Positions 21,916-31,106 of a stretch of 64,000 nucleotides of DNA are shown in pieces. Every line of letters starts with the position of its first letter. Position 1 is the stretch's first letter. The translations under genes were made by a program, and so were the position numbers. The notes beneath the pieces were generated by a model. The model was not told the DNA's origin, did no database searches, and saw only the letters and a list, made by a program, of their open reading frames with translations. The stretch is from Puccinellia tenuiflora (Eukaryota; Streptophyta; Magnoliopsida; Poales; Poaceae), in NCBI GenBank assembly GCA_012064385.1, contig QRDG01000137.1, positions 2,752,799 to 2,816,798 on the forward strand. The letters are read 5' to 3'.

Positions 21916-22783
21916 ATGGGCGAGGCTCCTGAGGTCGCTGGAACTGTTGGTGCGGGTGAGGATGAGGACACCTCTTCGGCCGCACCCACTCGCCATCGTC
22001 GTCGCACTCCTCCAGCTCCTGCGAGCAGTGTAAATGACCAGCGAGTGATCACCTTCATGAGAAACAAGATTGTTGAGCTTGAGTCGAAGCTGAAGGTTGT
22101 CGAGTTGGAGCTGCAGCGCTTGAAGTCACGGCCCGCTGCGCCGTTCTCACAGCGTGAGGAATTCCTTCTTGGCCAGATAGACTTGATTAGTCGACAACTG
22201 CAAGGTTGGTCTTCTGGCGCTTTGCTCCGGCTTCTTTATGCTTTCACTGTTCTAAGCGCTGGGTCTTGATGCAGATGTGAATGCTGACTGGATGGCCGAG
22301 CAGGGTCGAGTGGACGAGCGGGTGGATAGAGAAGCCGCCGGTGACTCACTCGAATTTCGTCAATTTTGGTCAGACAAATCCAAGGGCAGTGTACTGGCTA
22401 GAATGCTGGATCGCACCTGGCGGGCTGCTTTGCTCTTGGAAGGTTGCAGAAAGACCCTCCTGCAGATCAACAAGGTGTTCTTTCCGCACAACGAGCAGCC
22501 TAACGGACTGCCTGCGCTGCTGGAGAGGTACCGCGAGGGCAAGGGCAAGGCATTGAAGGAAGTCGTGCACACCCAGCTTGTTGCCGGGGCGAACGTGGCG
22601 CTGGCGTACGTTCGAATGCACCGGCCTCATCTTCCCTTGGACAAGGTGCTTGACGGCTTGCCTGGAGCAGATGACTACGCCGATACTCTTGCGGCTGCGC
22701 GTCAGATGATTCAGCAGGTCCAGGCCTTCAGTGAGCAACTTGTAGTGCCGCTCGATGCGCCAAAGGAGGAGCCTGTAGAGTAA
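21916..22783 (+). CDS. Second antisense gene of Tat element, 2 exons, coiled-coil protein
   Basis: Exon 1 21916-22204 and exon 2 22275-22783 with a GT..AG intron of 70 bases; total 798 bases, 265 residues, no stop. I start at the ATG in TCTGAAATGGGCGAG; an in-frame ATG at 21826 exists, but the CAG just before the chosen start could instead be a splice acceptor. Residues about 1-40 are low-complexity and acidic (GEDEDTSS) then basic (HRRRTPPAP). Then comes a heptad-rich coiled coil (MRNKIVELESKLKVVELELQ) and a helical C-terminal half that includes GCRKTLLQINKVFFPHNEQP. No family is recognised. It follows the PF04195-type gene by 176 bases on the same strand, so the two may form one module. Intact while gag-pol next door is broken. 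Confidence 0.6.
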
Positions 22784-22911
22784 GAATACCAGACTGTGGT
22801 TGTATAGCATTAGTTTGTAAGAGATATTTTCCCAGGTGGGAGCATGAGTGTATGTATGCCGAGGTGGTGGTAGCCTCCGAGTGAATAAATTGTATCTTGT
22901 GGACTTCTGTA

Positions 22912-23998
22912 GACCTGTATGGCGCAGCCCCCGAGCGGATCGAGTGCGGCCAAGGTGTGTCGAGTCAGGCCTGTGCGGCGTAGCCCCCGAGTGCTTCGAG
23001 GCGTTTTCTAGTCAGGCCTGTGCGGCGCAGCCCCCGAGTGCTTTCGAGTGCGGCCAAGGCGTTTTCGAGTTAGACCTATGCGGCGCAGCCCCGAGTGCGT
23101 CGGGTGGCAGCCTAGGTTGACTTAGACCTGTACGGCGCAGCCCCCGAGTGGTTCGGGTGGCGGCCTAGGATTTTGGGGTTGGACCTGTGCGGCGCAGCCC
23201 CCGAGTGCGTCGGGTGGCGGCCTAGGTTGACTTAGACCTGTACGGCGCAGCCCCCGAGTGGTTCGAGTGGCGGCCTAGGATTTTGGGGTTGGACCTGTGC
23301 GGCGCAGCCCTCGAGTGCGTCGTGTGGCGGCCTAGGTTGACTTAGACCTGTACGGCGCAGCCCCCGAGTGGTTCGGGTGACGGTCGAGGATTTTGGGTTG
23401 GACCTGTGCGGCGCAGCCCCCGAGTGCGTCGAGTGGCGGCCTAGGTTGACTTAGACCTGTACGGCGCAGCCCCCGAGTGGTTCGGGTGGCGGCCGAAGAT
23501 TTTTGAGTTGGACCTGTGCGGCGCAGCCCTCGAGTGCGTCGGGTGGCGGCCTAGGTTGACTTAGACCTGTACGGCGCAGCCCCCGAGTGGTTCGGGTGGC
23601 GGCCGAGGATTTTTGAGTTGGACCTGTGCGGCGCAGCCCCCGAGTGCGTCGGGTGGCGGCCTAGGTTGACTTAGACCTGTACGGCGCAGCCCCCGAGTGG
23701 TTCGGGTGGCGGCCGAGGATTTTGGGGTTGGACCTGTGCGGCGCAGCCCCCGAGTGCGTCGAGTGGCGGCCTAGGTTGACTTAGACCTGTACGGCGCAGC
23801 CCCCGAGTGGTTCGGGTGGCGGCCGAGGATTTTTTAGTTGGACCTGTGCGGCGCAGCCCTCGAGTGCGTCGGGTGGCGGCCTAGGTTGACTTAGACCTGT
23901 ACGGCGCAGCCCCCGAGTGGTTCGGGTGGCGGCCGAGGATTTTTGAGTTGGACCTGTGCGGCGCAGCCCCCGAGTGCGTCGGGTGGCGGCCTAGGTTG
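22912..23998. repeat. Tandem array, eight 110-bp units plus degenerate half-units
   Basis: Unit starts (GACTTAGACCTGTACGGCG) at 23119, 23229, 23339, 23448, 23558, 23668, 23778 and 23888, ending 23998, so the period is 109-110. Each unit is two related ~55-base halves, each holding CGGCGCAGCCCCCGAGTG. 22912-23118 contains older, more diverged half-units. It lies between the antisense genes and the integrase end. Tandem arrays in this region are known in Tat/Ogre elements and can seed satellite DNA. Confidence 0.9.
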
Positions 23999-24175
23999 AT
24001 GTTGTTTGCTGATGAAAGTAAAGGAGAGAGCTTGTTCCTCAAATCACTTTATTGATTTTTGCGAGCAGGCCGCCTCGTTAAAACCCTTCCAGTCCCCTTG
24101 GGTACCCTGGCGTGGGAAAGAGTGCGTCTGAAACCTGCCGCTTCTTGACATTGTACTGTTACAAATTGGGGTCAA

Positions 24176-25030
24176 TCAGGCGTAGAAGCGGCGCAGTTGC
24201 GCAACGTTCCACGGGTTGCTGCAGACTATCCCCGTCTTCGAGTCCTTCAGGCGGTAGGCTCTGCCGCCAATTGCTTCTGTCACGATGTATGGACCCTCCC
24301 ACGGGGAGGCAAGCTTGTGCACCTTCTTCTGCTTGAGACGGAGGACAAGATCACCAGGGACGAACGCTCTGGGCCGGAGTCGCCGCCCGTGATAGTTGCG
24401 CAGGTCTTGCTGATACACGGCTGTGCGGGTCAGGGCGATGTCGCGTGCTTCGTCCAGGGTGTCCATGTCATCTTCGAGTGCTTCCTCTGCATCAGACTCA
24501 TCGTAGGCCACCACTCGGGGAGCGTCAAACTTGATGTCGCACGGCAGGTCTGCTTCAGTGCCGTACACCATGAAGAATGGCGTGTACTGGGTAGATCTGT
24601 TTGGCGTGGTGCGCAAACTCCACAGCACAGATGGTAGTTCTTCGACCCAGGCGCCTGCGGCGCGCCTCAGTGGCACTCGCAGGCGCCTCTTTACGCCCTT
24701 GCAGACTAGGCCATTGGCTTTCTCGACTTGTCCGTTGGACTGCGGGTGCGATACAGATGCGTAGTTGAGCTTAATACCTTGGTCAAAACAGAAGTCCTTG
24801 AATTCTTCGGCTGTGAAGTTCGAGCCGTTGTCGGTGATGATGCTGTGTGGCACACCGAACCTGAAGATGATCGACCTGATGAAGTTAACTGCCGAGGAGG
24901 CAGTCGAACTTGTGATTGGTGCTGCTTCGATCCACTTCGTGAACTTGTCGACTGCCATCAGGAGATGAGTGTGTCCGCCCGGAGAAGACTTCTTGAGTGG
25001 ACCCACCATGTCTAGCCCCCATGAGCGAAG
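24176..25030 (-). CDS. pol: Integrase core and C-terminal domain of Tat-type pol
   Basis: Inserts the cDNA into the genome. From the N-terminal side it has the first catalytic Asp in WGLDMVGP, the second in IITDNGSNF, and the Glu in NGQVEKANG, with exactly 35 residues between the last two (D-D35-E). The C-terminal part includes LRPRAFVPGDLVLR and SPWEGPYIVTEAIGGRAYRL, the usual beta-barrel region. It ends at a TAG overlapping 24176. The frame differs from the upstream RT/RNase H ORF, which stops at 25012 after LAWPFAHGG; a one-base indel near 25025 breaks the polyprotein just before the integrase core. The zinc-binding HHCC part is in the other frame (25012-26934). Confidence 0.9.
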   Translation of the reverse strand, partial: LRSWGLDMVGPLKKSSPGGHTHLLMAVDKFTKWIEAAPITSSTASSAVNFIRSIIFRFGVPHSIITDNGSNFTAEEFKDFCFDQGIKLNYASVSHPQSNGQVEKANGLVCKGVKRRLRVPLRRAAGAWVEELPSVLWSLRTTPNRSTQYTPFFMVYGTEADLPCDIKFDAPRVVAYDESDAEEALEDDMDTLDEARDIALTRTAVYQQDLRNYHGRRLRPRAFVPGDLVLRLKQKKVHKLASPWEGPYIVTEAIGGRAYRLKDSKTGIVCSNPWNVAQLRRFYA

Positions 25031-26934
25031 GGCCATGCGAGTGGTATGGTCTTTAGCGCTGATGCTGGTGCGTGCGGCTTGTTGGCGAACTCCTGGCAGC
25101 CGATGCATTTCCTCACGAGTTCTTCTGCGTCTTGCATTGCGGTGGGCCAGTAGAACCCTGCTCGTAGGGCTTTGGCCACCAAGGCTCGACTGCTGGCGTG
25201 GTGTCCGCAGATGTCGGCGTGGATCTCGAGTAAAATGGCTTGACCGTCGACTGGGTCGATGCACCTTTGGAGGACTCCTGAGATGCTCCGCTTGTAGAGT
25301 TCCCCGTTGATGACGGTGAAGCCCTTGGAACGACGGACGACGCGCTTGGCTTCGACTGGGTTTGCTGGCACCTTCTGATGCAGTATGTAGGCCAAGTATG
25401 GGCTTGTCCATGTGGGTTCGACCAGCATTACCTCCATGGGTTCCGTCTTCGTGCTTGGCGGGTTGGCGGTGCTCGTTGTCGGTGTAGAGGGTCCCGGCAC
25501 ATGCCGGAGCTTGATGGAGCGTTGCTTGATGCACTCGAGGAAGACTCCGGGTGGCACCAGTGCTTTGTCTGAGCCTAGGTTGGCGAGGATGTCGGCTTCC
25601 TCATTGCTCTCGCGGCCGATGTGCCGCAGCTCGCAGCCGTCGAAGGTGCCTTCCAGCTGGTTGTACAGGTCCCTGTAGGCTATCATGTTGTCGGCGATGG
25701 TGTCACATTGCTTCATGGTTTGCTGCACGACAAGGTAGGAGTCTCCGTAGATCATGAGGTGAGTGGCGCCGCAGTTTTTGGCCATCCGCATGCCGTGGAT
25801 CAGGGCTTCGTACTCTGCCTCGTTGTTGGAGGGTGTTGGGAAGTCCATTTGCAATACATACTTCAGTTTGTCGCCTTTGGGTGAGATGAGGACGACTCCC
25901 GCCCCTGCTGACCTGAACTTCTTGGACCCGTCGAAGTACATTGTCCATGCGTTGGACAAATCGGGTACGTCTGGTAGCTGGGCCTCTATCCACTCTGTGG
26001 TGAATTCTGGAAGAACTTGGGCCTTGATTGCCTTCGGGTGCGCATACTTCAGCCCCCAGGGTCCTAACTCGACGACCCACTTGGCGACTCGTCCTGTCGC
26101 GGCTTGGTTGGTGAGGATGTCGGAGAGCCCAGAGGAGCTTACCACCGTGATGGTGTGCTCGGAGAAGTAGTGGACGACCTTCCTGGATATCATGAAGACT
26201 CCGTACGCTAGCTTCTGGTAATGCGGGTATCGCTGCTTGGAGAGGGTTAGCACCTCGCTAAGAAAGTAGACGGGTCGCTGGACAGGGTGGTTGTGCCCTT
26301 CTTCTCCTCGTTCGACGATGAGTACTGTGCTGACTACTCTGTTCGTGGCCGACACGTATAGGTATAGCGGCTCGTTCTCCAGTGGCGCCACCAGTACTGG
26401 AGGAGTCGTGAGGGTTTTTTTGAGCTTGTCGAACGCGTCTTGCGCTTCTTCTGTCCACTCAAATTTGTCTGCCTTTTTCATCAGTTCGTAGAAGGGCAGG
26501 GCCTTTTCCCCCAACTTACTAATGAACCGGCTGAGAGCTGCGACTCGGCCGGCTAGGCGTTGCACTTCATGAAGCTTGGTTGGTGCTGGCATTGCGAGTA
26601 TATTTTGCACCTTCTCAGGGTTGGCTTTGATTCCTCTTGCCGAGACGAGGTACCCGAGCAGTTCTCCGGCTGGCACGCCGAAAACACACTTGTCCGGATT
26701 CAACTTGATCTGGTACTCGTTGAGTGCAGCGAATACTTTGCGGAGGTCAGCAATTAAACTGTCCTCCGTTCGAGTGGTGATGACTATGTCGTCGACGTAG
26801 ACTTGTACGATCTTTCCTATTAACTCCTTCAGGCAAGCTTGCATCGTGCGCTGGTATGTGGCTCCAGCGTTCTTCAACCCGAAGGGCATCATTTGGTAGC
26901 AGAACACACCATGGGGTGTGATAAATGCAGTCTT
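25012..26934 (-). CDS. pol: RT C-terminal part, two RNase H domains, integrase zinc finger
   Basis: Begins just after an in-frame stop at 26935-26937. RT fingers/palm with MPFGLKNAGATYQ and the catalytic YVDD (about 26789-26799) are followed by the RNase H of Gypsy RT (PVLVAPLENEPLYLYVSATN). Next is a second RNase H of archaeal type (WTMYFDGSKKFRSAGAG, NNEAEYEALIHGM, IYGDSYLVVQQ, ESNEEADILANL), diagnostic of the Tat lineage. The integrase H2C2 zinc finger (HADICGHHASSR, CIGCQEF) comes last. The ORF ends at 25012 by frameshift. Open for 640 codons, so damage is limited to point events. Confidence 0.9.
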   Translation of the reverse strand, partial: KTAFITPHGVFCYQMMPFGLKNAGATYQRTMQACLKELIGKIVQVYVDDIVITTRTEDSLIADLRKVFAALNEYQIKLNPDKCVFGVPAGELLGYLVSARGIKANPEKVQNILAMPAPTKLHEVQRLAGRVAALSRFISKLGEKALPFYELMKKADKFEWTEEAQDAFDKLKKTLTTPPVLVAPLENEPLYLYVSATNRVVSTVLIVERGEEGHNHPVQRPVYFLSEVLTLSKQRYPHYQKLAYGVFMISRKVVHYFSEHTITVVSSSGLSDILTNQAATGRVAKWVVELGPWGLKYAHPKAIKAQVLPEFTTEWIEAQLPDVPDLSNAWTMYFDGSKKFRSAGAGVVLISPKGDKLKYVLQMDFPTPSNNEAEYEALIHGMRMAKNCGATHLMIYGDSYLVVQQTMKQCDTIADNMIAYRDLYNQLEGTFDGCELRHIGRESNEEADILANLGSDKALVPPGVFLECIKQRSIKLRHVPGPSTPTTSTANPPSTKTEPMEVMLVEPTWTSPYLAYILHQKVPANPVEAKRVVRRSKGFTVINGELYKRSISGVLQRCIDPVDGQAILLEIHADICGHHASSRALVAKALRAGFYWPTAMQDAEELVRKCIGCQEFANKPHAPASALKTIPLAWPFAHGG

Positions 26935-27384
26935 CTATTCATCTTCGACTTTCATCCTTATCTGCTGGTACCCGGAGTAGGCGTCCAGGAAGGATAGGCG
27001 CGCGCAGCCTGCAGTCGAGTCGATGATCTGGTCTATCCGCGGGAGCGGAAAGTGGTCCTTGGGGCAGCACTTGTTAATGGCGGTGAAGTCGACGCACATG
27101 CGGAGTTTCTTCGTCTTCTTCTTCTCCACCAGGACCGGGTTCGCTACCCAGTCCGAGTCCTTGATTTCCCGGATGAATCCGGCGTGGAGCAGCCAGTCGA
27201 TCTCCTTGCTGATGGCGTGGAGCTTGGGACCCGAAAAGCATTGCATGGTCTGCTTGACGGGTCTGGCGTCCTTGTAGACGCGTAAGGAGTGCTCGACGAG
27301 TTCCCTGGGTATGCCTGGCATGTCAGAAGGTTGCCAGGCGAAGATCTCCCAGTTCTCACGTAGAAACTCGACGAGCGCGCCTTC
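26935..27384 (-). CDS. pol: RT N-terminal part of Tat-type pol
   Basis: Lies between two in-frame TAG codons (27385-27387 and 26935-26937) in the same frame as 25012-26934 and 27385-28500. It holds the typical approach to RT (WEIFAWQPSDMPGIP), then WVANPVLVEKKKTKKLRMCV, DFTAINKCCPKDHFPLPRID and LDAYSGYQQIRM, including the first catalytic Asp region. Each stop sits where a sense codon is expected, so two nonsense mutations divide an otherwise continuous pol. Confidence 0.9.
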   Translation of the reverse strand, partial: EGALVEFLRENWEIFAWQPSDMPGIPRELVEHSLRVYKDARPVKQTMQCFSGPKLHAISKEIDWLLHAGFIREIKDSDWVANPVLVEKKKTKKLRMCVDFTAINKCCPKDHFPLPRIDQIIDSTAGCARLSFLDAYSGYQQIRMKVEDE

Positions 27385-28500
27385 CTATGTGATAGGCAGG
27401 CTTGTCGACACCTTGACTGTCTTGCTGGCGTCCGTCGGGTGGACTTGATGGGTTCTTGTGTCGTCAGTCGTGTTGAAGGCAGAGTCCTTGGCTGGTTTCT
27501 TGCGTGGCGGGAAAATGGTCTTGTCGTTGTCGACTGCCATCATCGCAAGGTGCTCCTCCATTCCGAAGAATTCAGAGATCTGGCTGAATTCGCGGTCGCA
27601 GCTGTTGGAGCGGTCGAAGTCGCCGTGCACCGTGATGACGCCCTTGGGTCCAGGCATCTTGAGCATCAGATAGGCGTAGTGAGGTATTGCCATGAATCTG
27701 GCAAAGGTTGGGCGCCCGAGTATCGCATGGTACTGCGACTTCCAGTCGACTACCTCGAAGTCGATCGCCTCCCTCTGGAAGTTGTCGGGTGTGCCGAAGA
27801 TGACGTCGAGTGTGATTGCTCCCATGGGTGTGACTGCTTGCCCTGGTACTATGCCATGGAAGGTGGTCCCTGATGGCGCCAAGTTTGTTGTTGGCCTGTT
27901 CATTCTTCTGAGGGTGTCGGCGAAGATAATGTTGATGCCGCTGCCTCCGTCCATGAACACCTTTTTCAAGGTGTAATCCCCGATCAGAGCTTCGACTACC
28001 AGAGCGGCGTGCCCGGGTCGTGGTACCGCAGGTGGATGATCTGCTCTGGAGAACGTGATCGGTGTCTCTGACCCTCTCAGGTATTCGGGTACTGCAGGTG
28101 GACAGGTGACAGCCTGGTAGACTTGGCGGGTGATGATCTTCTGTGTCCTGTTTGAAGGGCGCCCCTTCTGTATCATGTTGAGCTGTCCGCGTGCCGCTGG
28201 ATATGCGTCAGGGGCTTCTTGCTGCGGCTGCTGCTGCGGATAAAAAACTCCCGCTGCCTGTGCTGGATTAGCGACTGCAGGTGCGGGTGCGGGTGCTGCT
28301 TGGAGAGCTAACTGCGCGACTGGCTGTGCTGCGGGTGCTGCCTGGGGAGCCAACTGCGTGGCTGGCTGAGCGACTATCTTCTGCATTGCCTGGTATATCC
28401 TGCGTGCCTTCTTGCAGTCCTTCAACAGGTGACGGGATCCCCATTTGCCCGTTTTCGGGTTCCTGAACATGTGGTGCTTGCAGGGTTGCTCTAGCTCTTC
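27385..28500 (-). CDS. Gag C-terminal zinc-finger-like segment and aspartic protease
   Basis: The polyprotein-processing protease. The active-site motif is VFMDGGSGINIIFADTL (DGGS in place of the retroviral DSGA), with AILGRPTFARFMAIPHYAYL downstream as the second conserved region. Upstream is a Cys/His segment (CKHHMFRNPKTGKWGSRHLL), the gag nucleocapsid remnant, and a long Gln/Ala/Pro linker (about 28230-28390). The frame is open upstream to about 28600, but differs from the capsid ORF at 28509-29393. It ends at the in-frame TAG at 27385. Confidence 0.85.
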   Translation of the reverse strand, partial: EELEQPCKHHMFRNPKTGKWGSRHLLKDCKKARRIYQAMQKIVAQPATQLAPQAAPAAQPVAQLALQAAPAPAPAVANPAQAAGVFYPQQQPQQEAPDAYPAARGQLNMIQKGRPSNRTQKIITRQVYQAVTCPPAVPEYLRGSETPITFSRADHPPAVPRPGHAALVVEALIGDYTLKKVFMDGGSGINIIFADTLRRMNRPTTNLAPSGTTFHGIVPGQAVTPMGAITLDVIFGTPDNFQREAIDFEVVDWKSQYHAILGRPTFARFMAIPHYAYLMLKMPGPKGVITVHGDFDRSNSCDREFSQISEFFGMEEHLAMMAVDNDKTIFPPRKKPAKDSAFNTTDDTRTHQVHPTDASKTVKVSTSLPIT

Positions 28501-28508
28501 CTCCGGAG

Positions 28509-29393
28509 TCAGCGTGCGCCTCTGCCACTCTCGCTTGCGGCTCCCATCGCCACGGTAGGTGCTGCCACCGCTTCGGTTGAATTGCCCTTGGCTGTATTGG
28601 CGACTCTGGTCGTCGTCGCTTCGACTGTACTACCTTTGACTGTACTGGCGATTGCTGTCGTCGCTTCATTCTCGCGGGGGGTTTCGAATCCCGCCGCTAC
28701 TAACTCTATTGAGTCATTGCCATGGTAACGCGGCTTCTTCTTCTGGCGTCCTTCCCGCCAGTTGCTTGGTCCGGCCTCGTCTCGTGGAGTATCACGGACC
28801 GAGTCCTCTCCGTCTGCCCACTGGTTGGCTATCTTCATGAGGTCTATCATGTTTCTCGGCCGGAGCCTACCAAATTCCTCGCGGAGGTCGCGGCGATAGA
28901 CGCCGTGCATGAAAGCATCCATCACCCGGTCTTCCGAGGTGGCTTCCATGGTGTTGCGGAGCAGGGTCCATCGCTGGATGTAGGACCGGAGCGGCTCGTC
29001 CCGTCCTTGTTTGCACGCTTGGAGCTCGACGAAAGTTGTCGGCCTTGAGTATGTCCCCAGGAAGCTCTTGACGAAGGCATCTGCGAACTCGTCCCATGTG
29101 CTGAAGGCGTCCTTGGGTTGAGTGTTGAGCCACCCGCGTGCAGATCCTGTGAGCATTAGCTGGATGTACTGCATGGCTGTAGTCGAAGTACCGCCCTGGC
29201 AACTGCAGGCTATGAGGTAGTCCTCCAGCCAGTCTCTCGGGTCCTGCTTTCCGTCGTACTTGACCGCTTCTGCCGTGAGCTTGAAGCCCTTGGGCATTCT
29301 TGTGTCGCGGATGTTGAAGCTGAAGCATGGGGCACCGCGTGGCTCGAATTCGCTATCGTCGCGGTCGTCAGCATTGGGTGTGCTGACAATCCG
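28509..29393 (-). CDS. gag: Retrotransposon gag (capsid) domain
   Basis: Capsid protein of the Tat-type element (Retrotrans_gag family). Conserved phrases are MPKGFKLTAEAVKYDGKQDP, DWLEDYLIACSCQGG, MLTGSARGWLNTQPKDAF, TWDEFADAFVKSFLGTY and SYIQRWTLLRNTMEATSEDR. It continues in the same frame from the N-terminal ORF at 29394-30065 through one TAG. At about 28690-28600 the frame shifts relative to the nucleocapsid/protease ORF, and this ORF runs on in a wrong frame to a TGA at 28509. Confidence 0.85.
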   Translation of the reverse strand, partial: RIVSTPNADDRDDSEFEPRGAPCFSFNIRDTRMPKGFKLTAEAVKYDGKQDPRDWLEDYLIACSCQGGTSTTAMQYIQLMLTGSARGWLNTQPKDAFSTWDEFADAFVKSFLGTYSRPTTFVELQACKQGRDEPLRSYIQRWTLLRNTMEATSEDRVMDAFMHGVYRRDLREEFGRLRPRNMIDLMKIANQWADGEDSVRDTPRDEAGPSNWREGRQKKKPRYHGNDSIELVAAGFETPRENEATTAIASTVKGSTVEATTTRVANTAKGNSTEAVAAPTVAMGAASESGRGAR

Positions 29394-30065
29394 CTAGGTG
29401 CGGTTGCGACCTACCGTCCTATGCGTGATGACGTTGCGGAGGTCTTCGCCTGGCTGCGGCTGTCGCGGCTGTCTTGGAGCTGGGCCTGCGAGCGCTGCGG
29501 GTTCGCGGTCGCGGCGACCCCGATTCTCTTGCGCCCTTTCTGTTGGCGCTTTGTTCGCCAAAGCTTCTTCGACTGCCTTGATGGACATGATCTGTTGCTT
29601 GTGGAGTAGAGCGCGGGCGTCACCCTCAGGCGGCTGCGTCAGTCGCAGGTATGTTTCGACTGCCATGAGGGCAGCTCCGGGTGTCTTGGGGACGGGTATC
29701 CCGTCCGAATCTTCAGTCATGTATGACGACTCGAGGTTGCGGGTAATTCCGACGCGTTCGGCCTCTGTCATCCGGGGCACGCGGGCCTGTGGCGCCTTGC
29801 TCCTTGTGAGACCTCTGTCGAGGCAGCAGTGAATGAATACGCGGCCCTCCTGGCACTCGCCGCATCGGCTTCCTCCTTGCGTCGGAGCAGCTCGGCCTTC
29901 TCTGCGCGGAGTCGCTCGCCTTCTTTCCGCAGCAGATACTGGACCGCCAAAAGGTCCTCTCGGGGTGCGTCTGGTGGGGGGTATGTGCCCTCCTCGATGT
30001 GCTTCAGGGCTCTGATTGCCATGTCGCGGGGTGATGGTGAGCCGTGTCTGATCCGGCATGACCAC
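29394..30065 (-). CDS. gag: Gag N-terminal region
   Basis: Proline- and arginine-rich N-terminal gag segment with a helical stretch (MTEAERVGITRNLESSYM) and HKQQIMSIKAVEEALANK. It ends at an in-frame TAG (29394-29396), after which the same frame continues into the capsid at 28509-29393. No own enzymatic motif. The start near 30063 is the first Met after the leader; it could begin further upstream. Confidence 0.65.
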   Translation of the reverse strand: MVMPDQTRLTITPRHGNQSPEAHRGGHIPPTRRTPRGPFGGPVSAAERRRATPRREGRAAPTQGGSRCGECQEGRVFIHCCLDRGLTRSKAPQARVPRMTEAERVGITRNLESSYMTEDSDGIPVPKTPGAALMAVETYLRLTQPPEGDARALLHKQQIMSIKAVEEALANKAPTERAQENRGRRDREPAALAGPAPRQPRQPQPGEDLRNVITHRTVGRNRT

Positions 30066-30854
30066 CTCCAGTGGATATGCGGATCTCGTCGCCGTTGGCC
30101 CGCGCCGGGCCGGTCATGTAGACTTGTGCGGGGTAAACCCGGGAAGTGGGGCTGATGCTTCCACTGCTGCTTCCTTCATCCGAGCCGTGCTCGGAGTCGA
30201 AAATGGCTCCAATGTGGTGGGTACCACAGTTGCCGTTGAGGTTCTTTCCGTAGAGTTTCGCGGCCTTCACCGCGGATGCGAGGAATGGAGTCGCTGTCGT
30301 CGACGCGGGGTGCGGTTGGCTTGCGGATGATCTCGCGACGCGGAGGCGTGGCCGACGTAGTCGGAGTCGATGTAGATCTTGGCCTTGCCGCGACGCGAAC
30401 AAGGTAGTCGAAGTAGACTTGATCCGTGCAGGGGTCACCACCGGTGCGATCTCCTTGGCAGTCGCAGGTGCGGGTGTCTTGGTCGCGTCAGGCGCGATCT
30501 TTGCCATGGAGGCAGTTGGTGCAGTCGAGACGCGCGCGATCTTCACGACAGTCGAGGATGCGATCGTCGCAGTGCGGTAGATGAGATCACGGCGGGTGAT
30601 GTCGTGGTCGTTGTAGTCGTAGCAGATGCGATCTTCGCGGCAGTCGAAGACGCAATCGCTGCATTCGCAGCAGATGCGATCTCCACGATAGGTGAAGGTG
30701 TGGTCGACGTAGTCGATGCAGACGCGGGTATCGTCTCCGCGCGTAGCGCGGCCACCGTAGATCGGAGCGTTCCGTAGCTGTTTATGAGGTAGCGTATGGT
30801 ACCAAAGGTGATCCACGTACCTTCACTCAGTTCAGCGTACGCCGAGCGATGAGC
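30066..30854 (-). other. Leader of the Tat-type element
   Basis: Between gag and the break at 30855. It consists of imperfectly repeated phrases around GTCGACTGC, AAGATCGC and CGACTACG, giving spurious long frames rich in Ala, Thr and Ser. I do not find the expected LTR end or a primer-binding site, so the 5' end is lost. Confidence 0.5.
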
Positions 30855-31106
30855 NCCCAACGCCGATCGGCGCCGCAACCGTCTACTCGTCCTCCTCTAC
30901 TCGTCCCTCCGACACTGGCGTATGGTTCATGGCGGTCCCTGCCCCCGCACGCACGGTACTGGCAACACCGATGCGGGCCTTCGTCCCCGACGTGTCCCCG
31001 AGTCTTGCAAGCTCGGGTCGACGCCTCGTCTTCATCGGCTTCGACAATGTCTTCGGCATCGACTTCGTCCTATCCGACTACCTCGACTACGTCACCGAGT
31101 TCTTCT
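30855..31106 (+). mobile_element. Left half of a Copia-type remnant
   Basis: GC-rich sequence starting at the ambiguous base N (30855). From an ATG at 30929 the frame is open to the insertion site and continues at 39639 (TSD CTTCT removed) to a stop at 39962-39964. The joined product contains two related segments with AFVPDV (MRAFVPDVSPSLA and EHAFVPDVRLVLA). No pol domain is recognised. It is linked to a short LTR at 40139, so it is probably internal sequence of a small LTR element. Confidence 0.5.

Larger units (their letters stand above)
17675..30854 (-). mobile_element. Tat/Grande-type Ty3-Gypsy retrotransposon, 5'-truncated, with antisense genes
   Basis: Order in minus-strand direction: leader, gag, protease, RT, RNase H, second (archaeal-type) RNase H, integrase, tandem repeats, two genes on the opposite strand, polypurine tract, 3' LTR. 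An extra RNase H domain plus antisense ORFs between integrase and the 3' LTR is the known architecture of the Tat lineage (Grande, RIRE2, Retand). The 5' LTR and primer site are absent: the element ends around the N at 30855. gag-pol has at least three in-frame stops (29394, 27385, 26935) and two frameshifts (about 28.65 kb, about 25.03 kb), so it is dead. Confidence 0.85.

Noticed and set aside
22912..23998. CRISPR-like array
   Set aside because: Repeats are contiguous 110-bp tandem units without unique spacers, in a plant retroelement.
24197..25884. Plus-strand frames over the integrase and RNase H region
   Set aside because: GC-rich shadows of pol; the minus strand carries clear catalytic motifs.
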